In this document: piece by piece, positions 34,138 through 43,692 of the stretch
How positions within the stretch are numbered: the stretch's first letter is position 1
Layout: the number at the start of each line of letters is the position of its first letter
Assembly (NCBI RefSeq): GCF_021117275.1
Contig: NZ_CP088245.1
Coordinates: forward strand, 2,641,501 to 2,705,500
Length of the DNA: 64,000 nt
Direction: 5' to 3'
From: Metabacillus sp. B2-18
Lineage (GTDB): Bacteria > Bacillota > Bacilli > Bacillales > Bacillaceae
Made by a program: the position numbers and the translations under genes
Notes under the pieces: model-generated
Told to the model about the DNA's origin: nothing
Database searches by the model: none
The model's input: only the letters and a program-made list of their open reading frames with translations

Positions 34138-34283
34138 TTAAATTTGATATTCTTTAGGATTTATAACAAAAATGTTTTTAAAAGCTCTACTATAAGCTTC
34201 TTGTAATGAATAATCGTAATTAAACACATTAATAATTTTCTTATTATTCGCCAAATCTTCTGTAGATAAATACAATCTTTCTT
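34138..34283 (-). pseudogene. C-terminal HTH fragment of an AraC-family regulator
   Basis: ERLYLSTEDLANNKKIINVF, then NYDYSLQEAYSRAFKNIFVI and NPKEYQI then TAA. The Y.YS.QEA.SRAFK..F...P.EY pattern is the second AraC helix-turn-helix. Only about 47 codons remain. Confidence 0.65.
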
Positions 34284-34318
34284 ATTGAACACTCCGCGCT
34301 TCAATTGTTGAAGATCAA
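34280..34318 (+). repeat. Intergenic repeat, right half
   Basis: TTCTTATTGAACACTCCGCG, then CTTCAATTGTTGAAGATC. Confidence 0.5.
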
Positions 34319-34461
34319 TATTCTATTGCATAGTATCCTTGAGCTCCGTAATATTTTTTTCCTTTATCAATAACACAAACAATTATTACTCTTGATTACT
34401 AAGTTCATAATACCTATAATTTAATTAGTTCTTTTACACTATTTAATTTAGGATGATTATT

Positions 34462-34602
34462 ATGATTTCTAGCAATGAAATGGTAACTTTTATTAGAGAA
34501 ATATATTTGTTGATCAACGAATACAACAGATGTACCGATAACGAAATAAAAGAATACATCATGTTGGAGATAACAACGCTTAGCAATATCATTAAGAATT
34601 GA
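34462..34602 (+). CDS. Small 46-residue protein, possibly Spo0E-like
   Basis: MISSNEMVTFIREIYLLINE, then YNRCTDNEIKEYIMLEITTL and SNIIKN. Two helices are predicted, as in Spo0E-type phosphatases, but the SQxLD motif is missing. AGGATG lies about 8 bases upstream. It precedes a clear Spo0E-like gene by about 120 bases on the same strand. Confidence 0.4.
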   Translation: MISSNEMVTFIREIYLLINEYNRCTDNEIKEYIMLEITTLSNIIKN

Positions 34603-34719
34603 TTATTGGAGGAGGATTTTTTATTTATATTTAGTAAATTCCGATTTACAAATATGGAATATATTTGGTAAAATCAAAACTAATAAATTTAGTTCTTTTG
34701 AATCAAAGGAGTTTAATAA

Positions 34720-34911
34720 ATGAAACTTCCACTAATATACAAACAAATACCACCTTCTAATGACCTACTAATTAAGATTAACTCCCTCAGAAGTGAACTC
34801 ATAGAAATTGGACTACTTATTGGCTTGAACCACCCTATAACGATTTCTCTTAGTCAAAAATTAGACAATTTAATCACTGAGTACCAGAAAAACCAAATTT
34901 CCAGAGAATAA
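34720..34911 (+). CDS. Spo0E-like aspartyl-phosphate phosphatase
   Basis: A 63-residue, two-helix protein. LLIKINSLRSELIEIGLLIG is helix 1, and ISLSQKLDNLITEYQ carries the family motif SQxLDxLI. Known: Spo0E proteins dephosphorylate Spo0A~P and hold back sporulation. AAAGGAG lies 8 bases upstream of the ATG. It supports a spore-forming host. Confidence 0.85.
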   Translation: MKLPLIYKQIPPSNDLLIKINSLRSELIEIGLLIGLNHPITISLSQKLDNLITEYQKNQISRE

Positions 34912-35068
34912 GTTTTTTAAAATCATCAATAGAAAAAAATTATTATATCACTAAATAGGTCTAATATGCATTATAAGAGTTATTCCACAAGCAGGTTTAT
35001 AGTGTAACTACATTAATTCTTTTATGAAAATTTACAGAGCTCTTTATTGTATAAATAGATAAAATGGA

Positions 35069-35316
35069 TCATATCCAGCCTTTGCTCTCAATCTTTTTAA
35101 TAAAGTTCTTCTGTCCCTCTCCTTTATTAAAAATAGTAATATACCATTCCTTACCTTCAGCTTCTCCTACCGAGACTATATCAGTTTCAGATTGCTTTAA
35201 TTTGTCTATTGCATCTGAAGCATTAATTTCTTTTGTAAGGAAATCTGGTGTCCTATTCAAAACAACAATAACTAAAACTATAGAACTATTATCGCTATAA
35301 CTAGTATTTTCCTCAC
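35069..35316 (-). pseudogene. Small membrane-anchored protein gene, frameshifted
   Basis: A GTG at 35316 starts MRKILVIAIIVL; after a one-base shift the frame continues LVIVVLNRTPDFLTKEINAS, DAIDKLKQSETDIVSVGEAE, GKEWYITIFNKGEGQKNF. The expected product has one N-terminal membrane anchor and a small outer domain, known to me as a conserved Bacillus protein of unknown function. Broken by the shift near 35285. Confidence 0.5.
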
Positions 35317-35317
35317 A

Positions 35318-35823
35318 TTTTTATCTTAGCTTCACTTGTTCTTTCATCTGGTTTAACAGCAAACGCAGCAACAAATCACGGCGAAATTGCCTCTGCTTCT
35401 GCTTCAATTTCAGATCCTTTCCCAATTACTATCTAGAGTTCACAAAAGGACCAATACAAGGTTCCGAATGTAAAAAAAGTGACGCAAAAATTCAAGGTTT
35501 ACATAAATACAAAAAAGCAATGACATTATTCAATGAGTATTTTACAAATAAAGGATTAGATATCTTCTAGGATATTGATACTAATGAATACCAACAGAAC
35601 TTTTAAAGCTCTCGGTACAGTAATGGACGAATTCTCAGAAAAAGGTTTCAAAGTAGTCTTAGAATTCGTGAAATTTATTGACTCATATGAGAATTACGGC
35701 AAAAATGGAAGGATTAATAAATTAAAAGTTAAAAAAGAGAAGAACACACTTACTAGTAATGAGGAATACGAATTAAATGAATTACTCCCTATTAATTTAG
35801 AAACGCTCGACACAAATGGGTAA
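35318..35823 (+). pseudogene. Decayed secreted protein gene with several lesions
   Basis: Three consecutive segments read as pieces of one protein: a signal-peptide-like FILASLVLSSGLTANAATNH; then KGPIQGSECKKSDAKIQGLH, KYKKAMTLFNEYFTNKGLDI; then TFKALGTVMDEFSEKGFKVV, LEFVKFIDSYENYGKNGRIN. Stops and frame changes separate them. The last piece (35584-35823) has a start but is unlikely to be functional alone. Family unknown. Confidence 0.4.
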
Positions 35824-35956
35824 TTATTCTTCTCCAATATAGCCTTATAAATGAAACCTTTACAATTTCTTAATAAATTTTTTCGATTATTATCCGATAT
35901 TAAATACATAAGAAAAATGTCGAACTATGTCGTTATTAAGTAAAGGTGGGATTTAT

Positions 35957-38017
35957 ATGATGAAAAAGTTTAAAAACAGATTTTCTAGTCTAAGGATAAA
36001 GATGCTTTTAGTTTTTGTACCGATTATTTTACTATCAACTATTTCTATTACTACTTTAAGCTTTATGGATACAAAAAAAGAAGTATCAGACGTAACAAGG
36101 TTAAGTGTTAACAACGAATTAAATGCCATTTCAGAGAAAATGAAAAATGAAATTGCCTCTCATGAAAAAGTAGCTGAGGGTATTATCGCTCTTTATCAAT
36201 CAAAAGGAACTTCATTATCAAAAGAGGATTATCGCATATTCTTAGAAGAAATGATTCCACTAAATGCAAACACTTTAGGAGCAGGTATATGGATAGAACC
36301 ATATCTATATGATGAAAAAGAAAAGTTTTTCGGTCCCTACGTTTATAAAGATGGAAAAAACGTTGTCTACACTGAAGACTATGAAGACCCAGCATATGAT
36401 TATCATAATACTGATTGGTATCTTGCAGGTAAAAATGCTGAAAAAGGAAAAGTCACTTGGACAGAACCCTATTTTGATGAAACAATGGGAATTACTATGA
36501 TTACAGCTGCCTTGCCTATAGTTGATAATGAAAAAGTCATTGGTGTTGTAACAGCTGATTATGATTTATCAACCATTCAACATATGATAGCTGAACAAAA
36601 GTTTGAAAAAACAGGATTTTTCTATATGTTAGATTCAACTGGTATGATCATCTCCCATCCTGATGGTCAAAAAGTGATGAATGAATCAATTTTAGATGAC
36701 CAAGGCCTAAAGACATTTGGAGAAAAGGTAATAAGCACAGAATCAGGTACTGAACTTATTCAACGAAACGATCATGAATGGGAAGCATATTATAAAACGT
36801 TTCCTTCAACAGGTTGGAAGCTAGTAGCAAACGCTCCAACTAGCGAACTATATGAGGCAGTTCAAAAGCTATTATACAAGTCTATGATGATATCTTTTAT
36901 TATATTAGTTTTTGCTGTTCTTGTTATTTTTATTTTTACAGATCGTTTTTCAAATCGTATCAAAGAATTTGTTCATCAAATAGGATTTTTAGCTGAAGGT
37001 GATCTTAAACACCCCATAAATGTTAAATCTAATGATGAAATTGGGGAAATGGGCACTCACTATAACAATGCCCTGGAAAAACTAAAAGAAATGATTTATA
37101 AAATGAATGACACAAGCCAATTAGTTGCATCCAGTTCTGAAGAATTATCTGCAAGTGCGGAAGAAACTAGTAAGTCCATTACAGAGGTAGCAAATTCAAT
37201 ACAATTTGTAGCAACTAACAATACAGAACAAACAAAATTTGTAAATACGATGAATAAAAATACCACTGACATTATTGAAAAAATGAATAACATTGCAGAA
37301 ACAATCGAGAGTGTAAAAGAGCATTCATCAGCAACTTCAAGATTAGCACATGATGGAAACGATAATGTCCAAGATGTAAAAAAACAAATGAATGAGATCA
37401 ATCTAACTGTTACTAAATCTTCAGATGCTATAAATGAATTAAGTGAAAAATCTAAAAAGATAGAAGAAATTGTGTCTATGATTACATCAATTGCAGCACA
37501 AACAAATCTACTAGCATTAAATGCAGCCATTGAAGCAGCAAGAGCAGGAGAGCATGGAAAAGGTTTTGCCGTAGTAGCTGATGAGGTCCGAAAGCTTGCA
37601 GAACAATCGAGTAATGCTTCTTGCGAAATTACTAGTTTAATTCTAGAAATTCAGGAAGGAATTCATGGTTCAGTTCAGATGATGGATTCTAGTACAGAAT
37701 CAACAAAATCTGGTATACAAGTAGTAGAGGCAACTGGAGATGCATTCCATAATATATCTTCATCTATTAACGATGTTAGTAACCGAATCGATCATACTTA
37801 TCAATTGCTTATGGAAATTGTTAAAGAAACAAACTCGCTAAAAGAAGTAGCAAATGCAATTAATGACATTTCAATCTCAAATGATGAAAGTGCACAAAGT
37901 GTTTCAGCCGCGACTGAACAGCAATCTGCTATTATGGAACAGGTAGCAGCAGCAACAGAAGAATTATCAAGAATGTCGAGTGAGCTACAGAATGAAATCA
38001 ATCAATTTAAAATTTAA
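35957..38017 (+). CDS. Methyl-accepting chemotaxis protein with dCache sensor
   Basis: A 686-residue transmembrane chemoreceptor. TM1 about 12-35 ([17 protein letters not shown]), extracellular dCache-type double PAS about 40-290 ([50 protein letters not shown]), TM2 about 298-320, HAMP about 322-375 and a long signalling coiled coil. The hairpin tip [20 protein letters not shown], then [19 protein letters not shown] is conserved for CheA/CheW contact. The ligand is probably an amino acid or organic acid, by fold; not determined. The ATG at 35957 follows GGTGGG. A terminator follows at 38109-38148. Confidence 0.93.
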   Translation: MMKKFKNRFSSLRIKMLLVFVPIILLSTISITTLSFMDTKKEVSDVTRLSVNNELNAISEKMKNEIASHEKVAEGIIALYQSKGTSLSKEDYRIFLEEMIPLNANTLGAGIWIEPYLYDEKEKFFGPYVYKDGKNVVYTEDYEDPAYDYHNTDWYLAGKNAEKGKVTWTEPYFDETMGITMITAALPIVDNEKVIGVVTADYDLSTIQHMIAEQKFEKTGFFYMLDSTGMIISHPDGQKVMNESILDDQGLKTFGEKVISTESGTELIQRNDHEWEAYYKTFPSTGWKLVANAPTSELYEAVQKLLYKSMMISFIILVFAVLVIFIFTDRFSNRIKEFVHQIGFLAEGDLKHPINVKSNDEIGEMGTHYNNALEKLKEMIYKMNDTSQLVASSSEELSASAEETSKSITEVANSIQFVATNNTEQTKFVNTMNKNTTDIIEKMNNIAETIESVKEHSSATSRLAHDGNDNVQDVKKQMNEINLTVTKSSDAINELSEKSKKIEEIVSMITSIAAQTNLLALNAAIEAARAGEHGKGFAVVADEVRKLAEQSSNASCEITSLILEIQEGIHGSVQMMDSSTESTKSGIQVVEATGDAFHNISSSINDVSNRIDHTYQLLMEIVKETNSLKEVANAINDISISNDESAQSVSAATEQQSAIMEQVAAATEELSRMSSELQNEINQFKI

Positions 38018-38108
38018 ATGATTAGGTATAGTCGCCTCTTAGATGGACAAATGGTTAAACGATATATTTAATATCTTCTCATTGTACTGATAACCATTCA
38101 TGAAACAG

Positions 38109-38148
38109 GTAAAAAAGAACGTTACATTCTGAGTAACGTTCTTTTTTA
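38109..38148 (+). terminator. Terminator of the chemoreceptor gene
   Basis: AAAAGAACGTTAC and GTAACGTTCTTTT pair around ATTCTGA, followed by T residues. Confidence 0.85.
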
Positions 38149-38217
38149 TCTTGATTACTTCCACATATTTAGATTAACGCGCTTAGATCGTTGAACATCT
38201 AACATCACATTAGTCTA

Positions 38218-38886
38218 TTAAATAGTATGTCGTTTGTTAACTTCAATCTTAATGAACTCCGGCAAATAGCTGGGAGTACATCCTTTTGCTACTACTTCAT
38301 CTTTGTAAAGACCCGTTTTCTCACCAAGTTTAATACAACGTGCACGATTCTTTTCATCATAGACGCCTATCCAGCCTGCGGTGAAATTCATAGCCCATTG
38401 AACTTCCGGTTCTTCCTGCGTAATATTAGCTTCTAATGCAGATAGCAAGTCTGCGGTGTTATCAGGCGGTGTTTGTCCAGTCCATCTCAATCGTCCTTGA
38501 TAATACCAGAAAGCTCGCCTTTGAAGAGCTGAAGGACTATTTTCCCATGACTCCATCAATGCAATTTTCTTCTTGTCTTTGGTGAGCTGATTAGCCATTA
38601 ACCAATCCATTAAGTTATTTCTCTCATCAAAAGAGTGAGTCTGCATATCCTTATCAAGCTTATTTAGCACATCTTGTGAAAGAAGTTTTTTATCCATAAT
38701 TAAGATTGCGAATAGTCTAGGCAAAAACTCTTCGGTAGACCAAAGTTCCATAGCTAGTTCGTGATCTTTTTTAATATCCTTCGCGATTTTTCGTAAGTCA
38801 CCTAGCTTAGTTTTACTATTGATCTGAAGTATAATGTTTTCTGCTTTTGAAGATCGCTTTATTTCTGTATCATTTTTTTCATCCAT
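38218..38886 (-). CDS. AlkD-like DNA alkylation repair protein
   Basis: A 222-residue all-helical (HEAT-like) protein. LGDLRKIAKDIKKDHELAME, LWSTEEFLPRLFAILIMD, NLMDWLMANQLTKDKKK, WENSPSALQRRAFWYYQGR (the conserved Trp/Arg patch), and AMNFTAGWIG. AlkD-type glycosylases remove N3- and N7-alkylpurines without base flipping. AAAGGAG precedes the ATG. A repeat fragment lies just downstream. Confidence 0.85.
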   Translation of the reverse strand: MDEKNDTEIKRSSKAENIILQINSKTKLGDLRKIAKDIKKDHELAMELWSTEEFLPRLFAILIMDKKLLSQDVLNKLDKDMQTHSFDERNNLMDWLMANQLTKDKKKIALMESWENSPSALQRRAFWYYQGRLRWTGQTPPDNTADLLSALEANITQEEPEVQWAMNFTAGWIGVYDEKNRARCIKLGEKTGLYKDEVVAKGCTPSYLPEFIKIEVNKRHTI

Positions 38887-39309
38887 TTTAAACAGCTCCT
38901 TTATTTGCCCTTGTCGGGATATACCAAGAACTTAATTTCGTTATAAGTCTAGCAGTGGTGTGCTGCCTCCAAAGTTTACCTTTTTTAATATTGTAGCATG
39001 TATCGTATTAAAGCTTTCTCCACTTGTAATAGAAGAGCAACCATCTTTAATATATTAATAATTTATTCCTTTTAATTGGTACGAAAAGAGCATTCCTTTT
39101 TAATATGTCAGCAATGGTTATTTTATAGAATATTTTTCTGATTTCATCAAAAGCTTCAATTGTAACTAGGGAACTCCAGAAAAACGGAGCTCCCTTTCTT
39201 TATAAAAACACAAAATTTTTGCTTTATTAACAAAAAAATTTAATTAACTATCTAGTATAAATAGAAAATACTTTATAAAATAAAATTAAACCTTTTGGGA
39301 GGATACTGT
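38887..39309. other. Intergenic region
   Basis: No gene seen. One terminator-like hairpin at 39169-39197; the last 60 bases are the AT-rich promoter region of the kinase gene. Confidence 0.5.
39169..39197 (+). terminator. Terminator-like hairpin
   Basis: AGGGAACTCC and GGAGCTCCCT pair around AGAAAAAC, followed by TTCTTT. No + strand gene ends directly before it. Confidence 0.55.
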
Positions 39310-40347
39310 ATGTATCAATTAATTAATAGTCTTCTGATTGATCTTCTTTTAATTTTAACAGTGATTCTTATTGTTAATATTATTAATTGGAATTCAAGTT
39401 CGATGATAGGTAAAAAGCATTATGCCCTTCTTATGGTCGGTTCAATTTTAATAATATTGAATATTTCCCTATCCGTTCATATGAGTAATGGTTTCTATTA
39501 CGACTTACGATTTATCCCTTTCTTATTAGCTGGATTTTATGGTGGCAGACGCGTTTTATTTCCTTTAGCTGCACTACTTATTTCATACCGTTTGTTTCTA
39601 TATGGTGGCGACGAAGGTTTTATAGGAACACTCATTTGTACTTGTATTTCAACGATAGCCATACAGTATATCTCTCCAAAATTGTATAAAAAACGAATAC
39701 TGAGAAAAGTTTTTATGCTTACTTTACTATCATTCTTTTATTCGATTTTAGCATTTCTTGTTCCATCAATTTTATTTGGGTTTAATAATGTTCCAATTTA
39801 TATTGCTTATTCAATAATTCTTTCTGGATCTACATTTTTTGTTACCTATCTTTGCGAATTACTTATAAATAACTATATCTACCAACAACAGCATGTTAAG
39901 TATGCTAAATTAGAAACAGTAAGTCATCTAGCAGCAAGTATCAGCCACGAGGTTAAAAACCCCCTTACATCCGTAAAAGGATTTTTACAGTTAGCTCTGG
40001 AAGAAAAGAACCTGCCAATACATGTTAACAAATATATATCAACAGCACTTTCAGAGGCAGAACGTGCGTCTGATATTATTACTCAATATCTAACTTTTGC
40101 TAAACCACAACAAGAAATCCTAATAATTCTCGATATTGAAACAGAGATTAGAAATACTATAGAACTAATTCTTCCCTTAGCTAATAGTAACTGTGTTGAA
40201 ACATTCCTTGATTTCCGCCATAAACATAATATTATTGGAGATCCAAGCAAGTTTAAACAAGTCCTTCTTAACGTCTTTAAAAATGCTATTGAAGCAATGG
40301 AAGACGGTGGTACTCTTTCAATCATGACTTCAGAAAAAACAATATGA
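39310..40347 (+). CDS. Membrane histidine kinase (KinB/LytS-like sensor), 5' part of a frameshifted gene
   Basis: A 345-residue frame. Five or six membrane helices in a 5TM-5TMR_LYT-like sensor (FYYDLRFIPFLLAGFYGGRR is the typical motif, about residues 62-81), then HisKA with the phospho-acceptor SISHEVKNPLTSVKG (His near residue 213) and the N-box QVLLNVFKNAIEAM. It then loses frame in an A6 tract (40334-40339); A7 would read SEKNNMIEIYVIDTG and join the 40344 frame. It resembles sporulation or cell-envelope sensor kinases. The ATG at 39310 has GGGAGG 7 bases upstream. Confidence 0.85.
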   Translation: MYQLINSLLIDLLLILTVILIVNIINWNSSSMIGKKHYALLMVGSILIILNISLSVHMSNGFYYDLRFIPFLLAGFYGGRRVLFPLAALLISYRLFLYGGDEGFIGTLICTCISTIAIQYISPKLYKKRILRKVFMLTLLSFFYSILAFLVPSILFGFNNVPIYIAYSIILSGSTFFVTYLCELLINNYIYQQQHVKYAKLETVSHLAASISHEVKNPLTSVKGFLQLALEEKNLPIHVNKYISTALSEAERASDIITQYLTFAKPQQEILIILDIETEIRNTIELILPLANSNCVETFLDFRHKHNIIGDPSKFKQVLLNVFKNAIEAMEDGGTLSIMTSEKTI

Positions 40348-40580
40348 TTGAAATTTATGTTATAGATACTGGTTGCGGAATGACAGACGAGGCTATAACT
40401 AGATTAGGTGAACCTTACTTTTCTCTAAAAGAGATAAAAGGTACAGGATTAGGTATGATGGTAGTTTATCAAATAGTTGAAGCAATGAGCGGAGTTGTCT
40501 CTGTTCAAAGCCGATTGAAAAATGGTACTACTGTTACCTTATCTTTTCCGTTTACAGAAAAAGCTATGTTTATTAATTAA
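40344..40580 (+). CDS. Histidine kinase ATP-binding C-terminus, 3' part of the frameshifted gene
   Basis: A 78-residue frame with the G1 box VIDTGCGM, the F-box-like GEPYFSLKEI, and the G2 box KGTGLGMMVVYQIVEAM. Overlaps the previous frame by 4 bases (ATGA). No separate ribosome binding site, although ATGA coupling could allow reinitiation. The intact kinase would be about 423 residues. Confidence 0.75.
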   Translation: MIEIYVIDTGCGMTDEAITRLGEPYFSLKEIKGTGLGMMVVYQIVEAMSGVVSVQSRLKNGTTVTLSFPFTEKAMFIN

Positions 40581-40765
40581 ATGGAGGAGCTAAAGCTTAC
40601 ACTTATTAATCTTGACCTGGTCATCGAATCTAATTAATCTTAAAATAAAGCCTCACACCTCCAATTTAGACAGAAATCAACAAATTAAGTTCAGCAGGTC
40701 ATTGATAGCAATTTATTTTATTGTTATAGATTTGAAATTGGTTTAAAAACTTAAGTTAAACGTGA

Positions 40766-40800
40766 AATGAGTAGATTAAGTATTAAGTGATCTACTCATT
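40766..40800 (+). terminator. Terminator downstream of the kinase
   Basis: AATGAGTAGAT and ATCTACTCATT pair around a 13-base loop. Confidence 0.6.
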
Positions 40801-40859
40801 ATTTGGTTTATTCTGTTTATAGCCACCGCTCATTTTGATTGCTAGATGATCTTTTATTT

Positions 40860-40952
40860 CTTTAGTGCTTAATTGATCTTCACTAATCTGGCCTTTACAT
40901 AAAAAAGACACGAATGTTATTACACATTCGCGCTTTGATTGAGGAATAAGAA
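40860..40952 (+). repeat. Intergenic repeat, hairpin type 2
   Basis: TTGATCTTCACTAATCTGG, CCTTTACATAAAAAAGAC, then ACGAATGTTATTACACATTC, GCGCTTTGATTGAGGAA. CGAATGT and ACATTCG form the stem instead of the AAGCGCC stem, but the flanks are the same. Confidence 0.75.
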
Positions 40953-41051
40953 AATTCAGCAATATAGGGTTTTAAATCAAACTTTATCATACCATCAACC
41001 TATTATAGTAAAGCCCCAATTAGAGTTAATAATTTGATCATATTCTACAAA

Positions 41052-41960
41052 TTAATATTTTCCTCTCATATTAAGTGAATGTTCAATGATTAAGTCAAGT
41101 AGCTTATGATAAGGAATACCCGCTCCCTGTGCACTTTTTGGAAACAAACTATTTTTCGTCATCCCAGGTAATGTATTTACCTCCATCACATAGGGTATAC
41201 CATCTTTCATCATTATGTCGACTCGGGCATAAACACTACATTTCAATGATTTATAGCAAGTCATTGCTGCTAAAGCAACACGGCTCTGTATTTCGGGAGA
41301 GAACTGGACTACCTCTTCAATGGTAGCCACATCATCATATTTGGACGTATAATCAAAAAACTCACCCTGATGACGAATCGAAATCACCGGTAAAAGCTTC
41401 CCATTTAAAATGGAGCAAGTAATTTCCTCTCCCGTAATTAGCTTTTCGATGATTACTTCGGAATCCCATTTGAACACTTCCTCAATAGCAGGCTTTAGCG
41501 TTTCTTTGTCATAAACAATCTTTACCCCTACACTCGAACCACCTGAATTAGGTTTCACAACTAGCGGGAAACCAATCTTCTCTAGTTCTTCTAGTTTAAA
41601 ATCCTCCATATTTGTAAGGTGAATCCAATCTGGCGTTTGTACACCTTCAAAGCGGATGATTTTTTTTGAGATATTTTTATCCATGCATAAGCTGCTAGAC
41701 AGGAGGCTGCTCCCTGTAAACGGAATGCCCATTGTTTCTAATGCACCTTGAATCGTGCCGTCCTCACCGAATTTTCCATGCAAGGCCAGTAGTGCGATGT
41801 CAATATCCTTTACCTTTTCCACTAGGCCTTCCGTGTTCTCTAAGTAGATTGGTACAATTACATATTTATTTTTATCTAAATGCTCGATAAATTCTTCACC
41901 TGTCATAATCGATACTTGCTTTTCGGAAGAAACTCCTCCCATAATTATGCCAATTCTCAT
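41052..41960 (-). CDS. ddl: D-alanine--D-alanine ligase
   Basis: A 302-residue ATP-grasp enzyme. N-terminal IGIIMGGVSSEKQVSIMTG, GKFGEDGTIQGALE, ATP-grasp KPNSGGSSVGVKIV, then EFFDYTSKYDDVAT (omega-loop region) and C-terminal EVNTLPGMTKNSLFP with metal ligands. It makes D-Ala-D-Ala for peptidoglycan in the cytoplasm. The YDYTSKY-type loop fits D-Ala rather than D-lactate use, but this is inference. Shorter (about 300) than the main housekeeping Ddl of many bacilli. It begins 4 bases after the MocR regulator stop, so they form one operon. Confidence 0.92.
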   Translation of the reverse strand: MRIGIIMGGVSSEKQVSIMTGEEFIEHLDKNKYVIVPIYLENTEGLVEKVKDIDIALLALHGKFGEDGTIQGALETMGIPFTGSSLLSSSLCMDKNISKKIIRFEGVQTPDWIHLTNMEDFKLEELEKIGFPLVVKPNSGGSSVGVKIVYDKETLKPAIEEVFKWDSEVIIEKLITGEEITCSILNGKLLPVISIRHQGEFFDYTSKYDDVATIEEVVQFSPEIQSRVALAAMTCYKSLKCSVYARVDIMMKDGIPYVMEVNTLPGMTKNSLFPKSAQGAGIPYHKLLDLIIEHSLNMRGKY

Positions 41961-41964
41961 TTTT

Positions 41965-43416
41965 CTAACCCCCATAATAATCATTTTTTAAAGTATCCCC
42001 TATGATTTTAATGCCTTGCATAATCTCTCTTTCTGTCAGTCTAGAAAATCCTAAGCGTAAAGTATGATGTCCACTGTTGTCTGTGTGGAAAATATTACCT
42101 GGCACAAAAACAACGCCCCTTTGATAACATTTTTCTAAAAGCTTTCGTGCATCGATGTGGTCTTCTAGTTCTATAAAAAGATGCAGTCCACCGTCACCAG
42201 TTAATCGTTTGAATGGAATAAATTGCTTACAACAATGAACCGCTAATTCATGCTTTCTCTTATAAACGGATTTAGCTTTTTTTAAATACTTCTCAAAGTA
42301 TCCATCATTCAAATATTGATATAACACCGCTTGATCTAATGTAGACGTATGAATTGTTCGCGCTCTTTTCATGCTTTCTAGGTAATTAATTAACTCTTTA
42401 TCTGCCAAAATCCAGCCGACACGTAAACCAGGAAAAAGAATTTTAGAGAAGCTGCTAATATAAATAACATTATTTCCCTGTCCGGCGAAGGATGCCAATG
42501 ATGCAAGATGTGACCCTGAATAACGTAATTCTTCATTAAATCCATTTTCAATGATCGGTAGCTGATATGCGGAAAACAAATCCATAATTTCTTTCCTTTT
42601 TTGTGAGGACGTTACGATACCCGTTGGATTATGATAAGACGGAATTAAGTATGCAAAATCATATTCTTTTTTTGATAGTAATGTTTCTAACTGACGTATA
42701 TTGACACCGTCATTATCCATTTGAATTCCATCGATTTCGAAACCATGTAATCGAAAGAGCTTAAGTGCAGAATCATTGGTTGGATTTTCACAAAGAACAC
42801 GCCCGCTCTTTTTAGTTAAAGAGGATAAAACGAGATCCAGACCTTCCGTGAATCCATTAGTAATTAAAATATCTTTATTTCTAGTGTCTACCCCTTTAAT
42901 TTCCATGTAGTGAAGCAGATATTCGATAAGTGGTTGATAGCCCTTTGCATACCCATAGTTGAGAACGATGTCTCCTTCCATAGACATCCGATTTAAAAAA
43001 GCCCTTTTAAAATTTTCTACATCAAAAAGCTTTTCATCTGGTGCGATGCTATTAAATGAAATAAATTCCTTATTCCAGCGAACACCATGCTTTTTAAGGT
43101 CCAACTCATCTACCAACAAGGTTTGTTCATTGACTTTATTAGGCCAACTTAACTGGATGGATAGCGATTTGAATGTCTCAACCCAACTTACAAAGTTTCC
43201 CTTCCCCTTTACAGCATAGATCAGTCCTTCTTGTTCCAAATCCGCATAAGCAGTTAGAACAGTGTTTCGGCTAATTGATAATAAAGAGCTAAGTTCACGA
43301 GTGGATGGAAGCTTTTGGTTCTCAAGTAAATACCCATTCGTTATCATTCTTTTTAAATATTCCTTAAGTTGAATATATACAGGTCGGCCTTCCTTAATCT
43401 CAAAATCGTTAAACAC
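41965..43416 (-). CDS. MocR-family (GntR HTH + aminotransferase) regulator, DdlR-like
   Basis: A 483-residue regulator. GntR winged HTH about 5-75 (KLPSTRELSSLLSISRNTVL) and a fold-type-I aminotransferase domain (about 120-480) with the PLP lysine in SSFSKILFPGLRVGW and the SYHNPTG motif. Known: DdlR of Brevibacillus brevis, a MocR protein, regulates ddl; the tight linkage here suggests the same role. The GTG at 43416 (MFNDFEIKEGRP) was chosen since AAGGGG lies 9 bases upstream; frames from GTG 43473 or ATG 43425 are possible. TTGTGG occurs twice, 10 bases apart, about 80-100 bases upstream (43494-43509), like MocR direct-repeat sites. Confidence 0.88.
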   Translation of the reverse strand: MFNDFEIKEGRPVYIQLKEYLKRMITNGYLLENQKLPSTRELSSLLSISRNTVLTAYADLEQEGLIYAVKGKGNFVSWVETFKSLSIQLSWPNKVNEQTLLVDELDLKKHGVRWNKEFISFNSIAPDEKLFDVENFKRAFLNRMSMEGDIVLNYGYAKGYQPLIEYLLHYMEIKGVDTRNKDILITNGFTEGLDLVLSSLTKKSGRVLCENPTNDSALKLFRLHGFEIDGIQMDNDGVNIRQLETLLSKKEYDFAYLIPSYHNPTGIVTSSQKRKEIMDLFSAYQLPIIENGFNEELRYSGSHLASLASFAGQGNNVIYISSFSKILFPGLRVGWILADKELINYLESMKRARTIHTSTLDQAVLYQYLNDGYFEKYLKKAKSVYKRKHELAVHCCKQFIPFKRLTGDGGLHLFIELEDHIDARKLLEKCYQRGVVFVPGNIFHTDNSGHHTLRLGFSRLTEREIMQGIKIIGDTLKNDYYGG

Positions 43417-43646
43417 GTCATTCATCCCCTTGCTAACATTTTTACATTCCTGGACTAATTTCAAAAGGTCCACCCAATATGTATTTTTAAGGTTTTGTGG
43501 TCGGTTGTGGAACTACATATGTATATGATTATTTTATTTTAATGTAATATTAAGGAAATATATTGGATCAAGCGGAGGAGAAGGAATAATAGATCAGCCA
43601 ATTGAACTGTATAAAGGGTTTAAACAGTCTGTAATTACACTTAATC

Positions 43647-43688
43647 ATTGAAAAAAGGGCTAATCAACATTATTTGATTAGCCCTTTT
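43647..43688 (-). terminator. Bidirectional terminator after wrbA
   Basis: AAAAAAGGGCTAATCA and TGATTAGCCCTTTTTT pair around ACATTAT. It follows the minus-strand wrbA stop. Confidence 0.88.
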
Positions 43689-43692
43689 TTAG

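Larger units (their letters stand above)
40581..41051. other. Intergenic region
   Basis: No gene seen. Contains a terminator at 40766-40800 and a type-2 repeat at 40860-40952. Confidence 0.5.
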
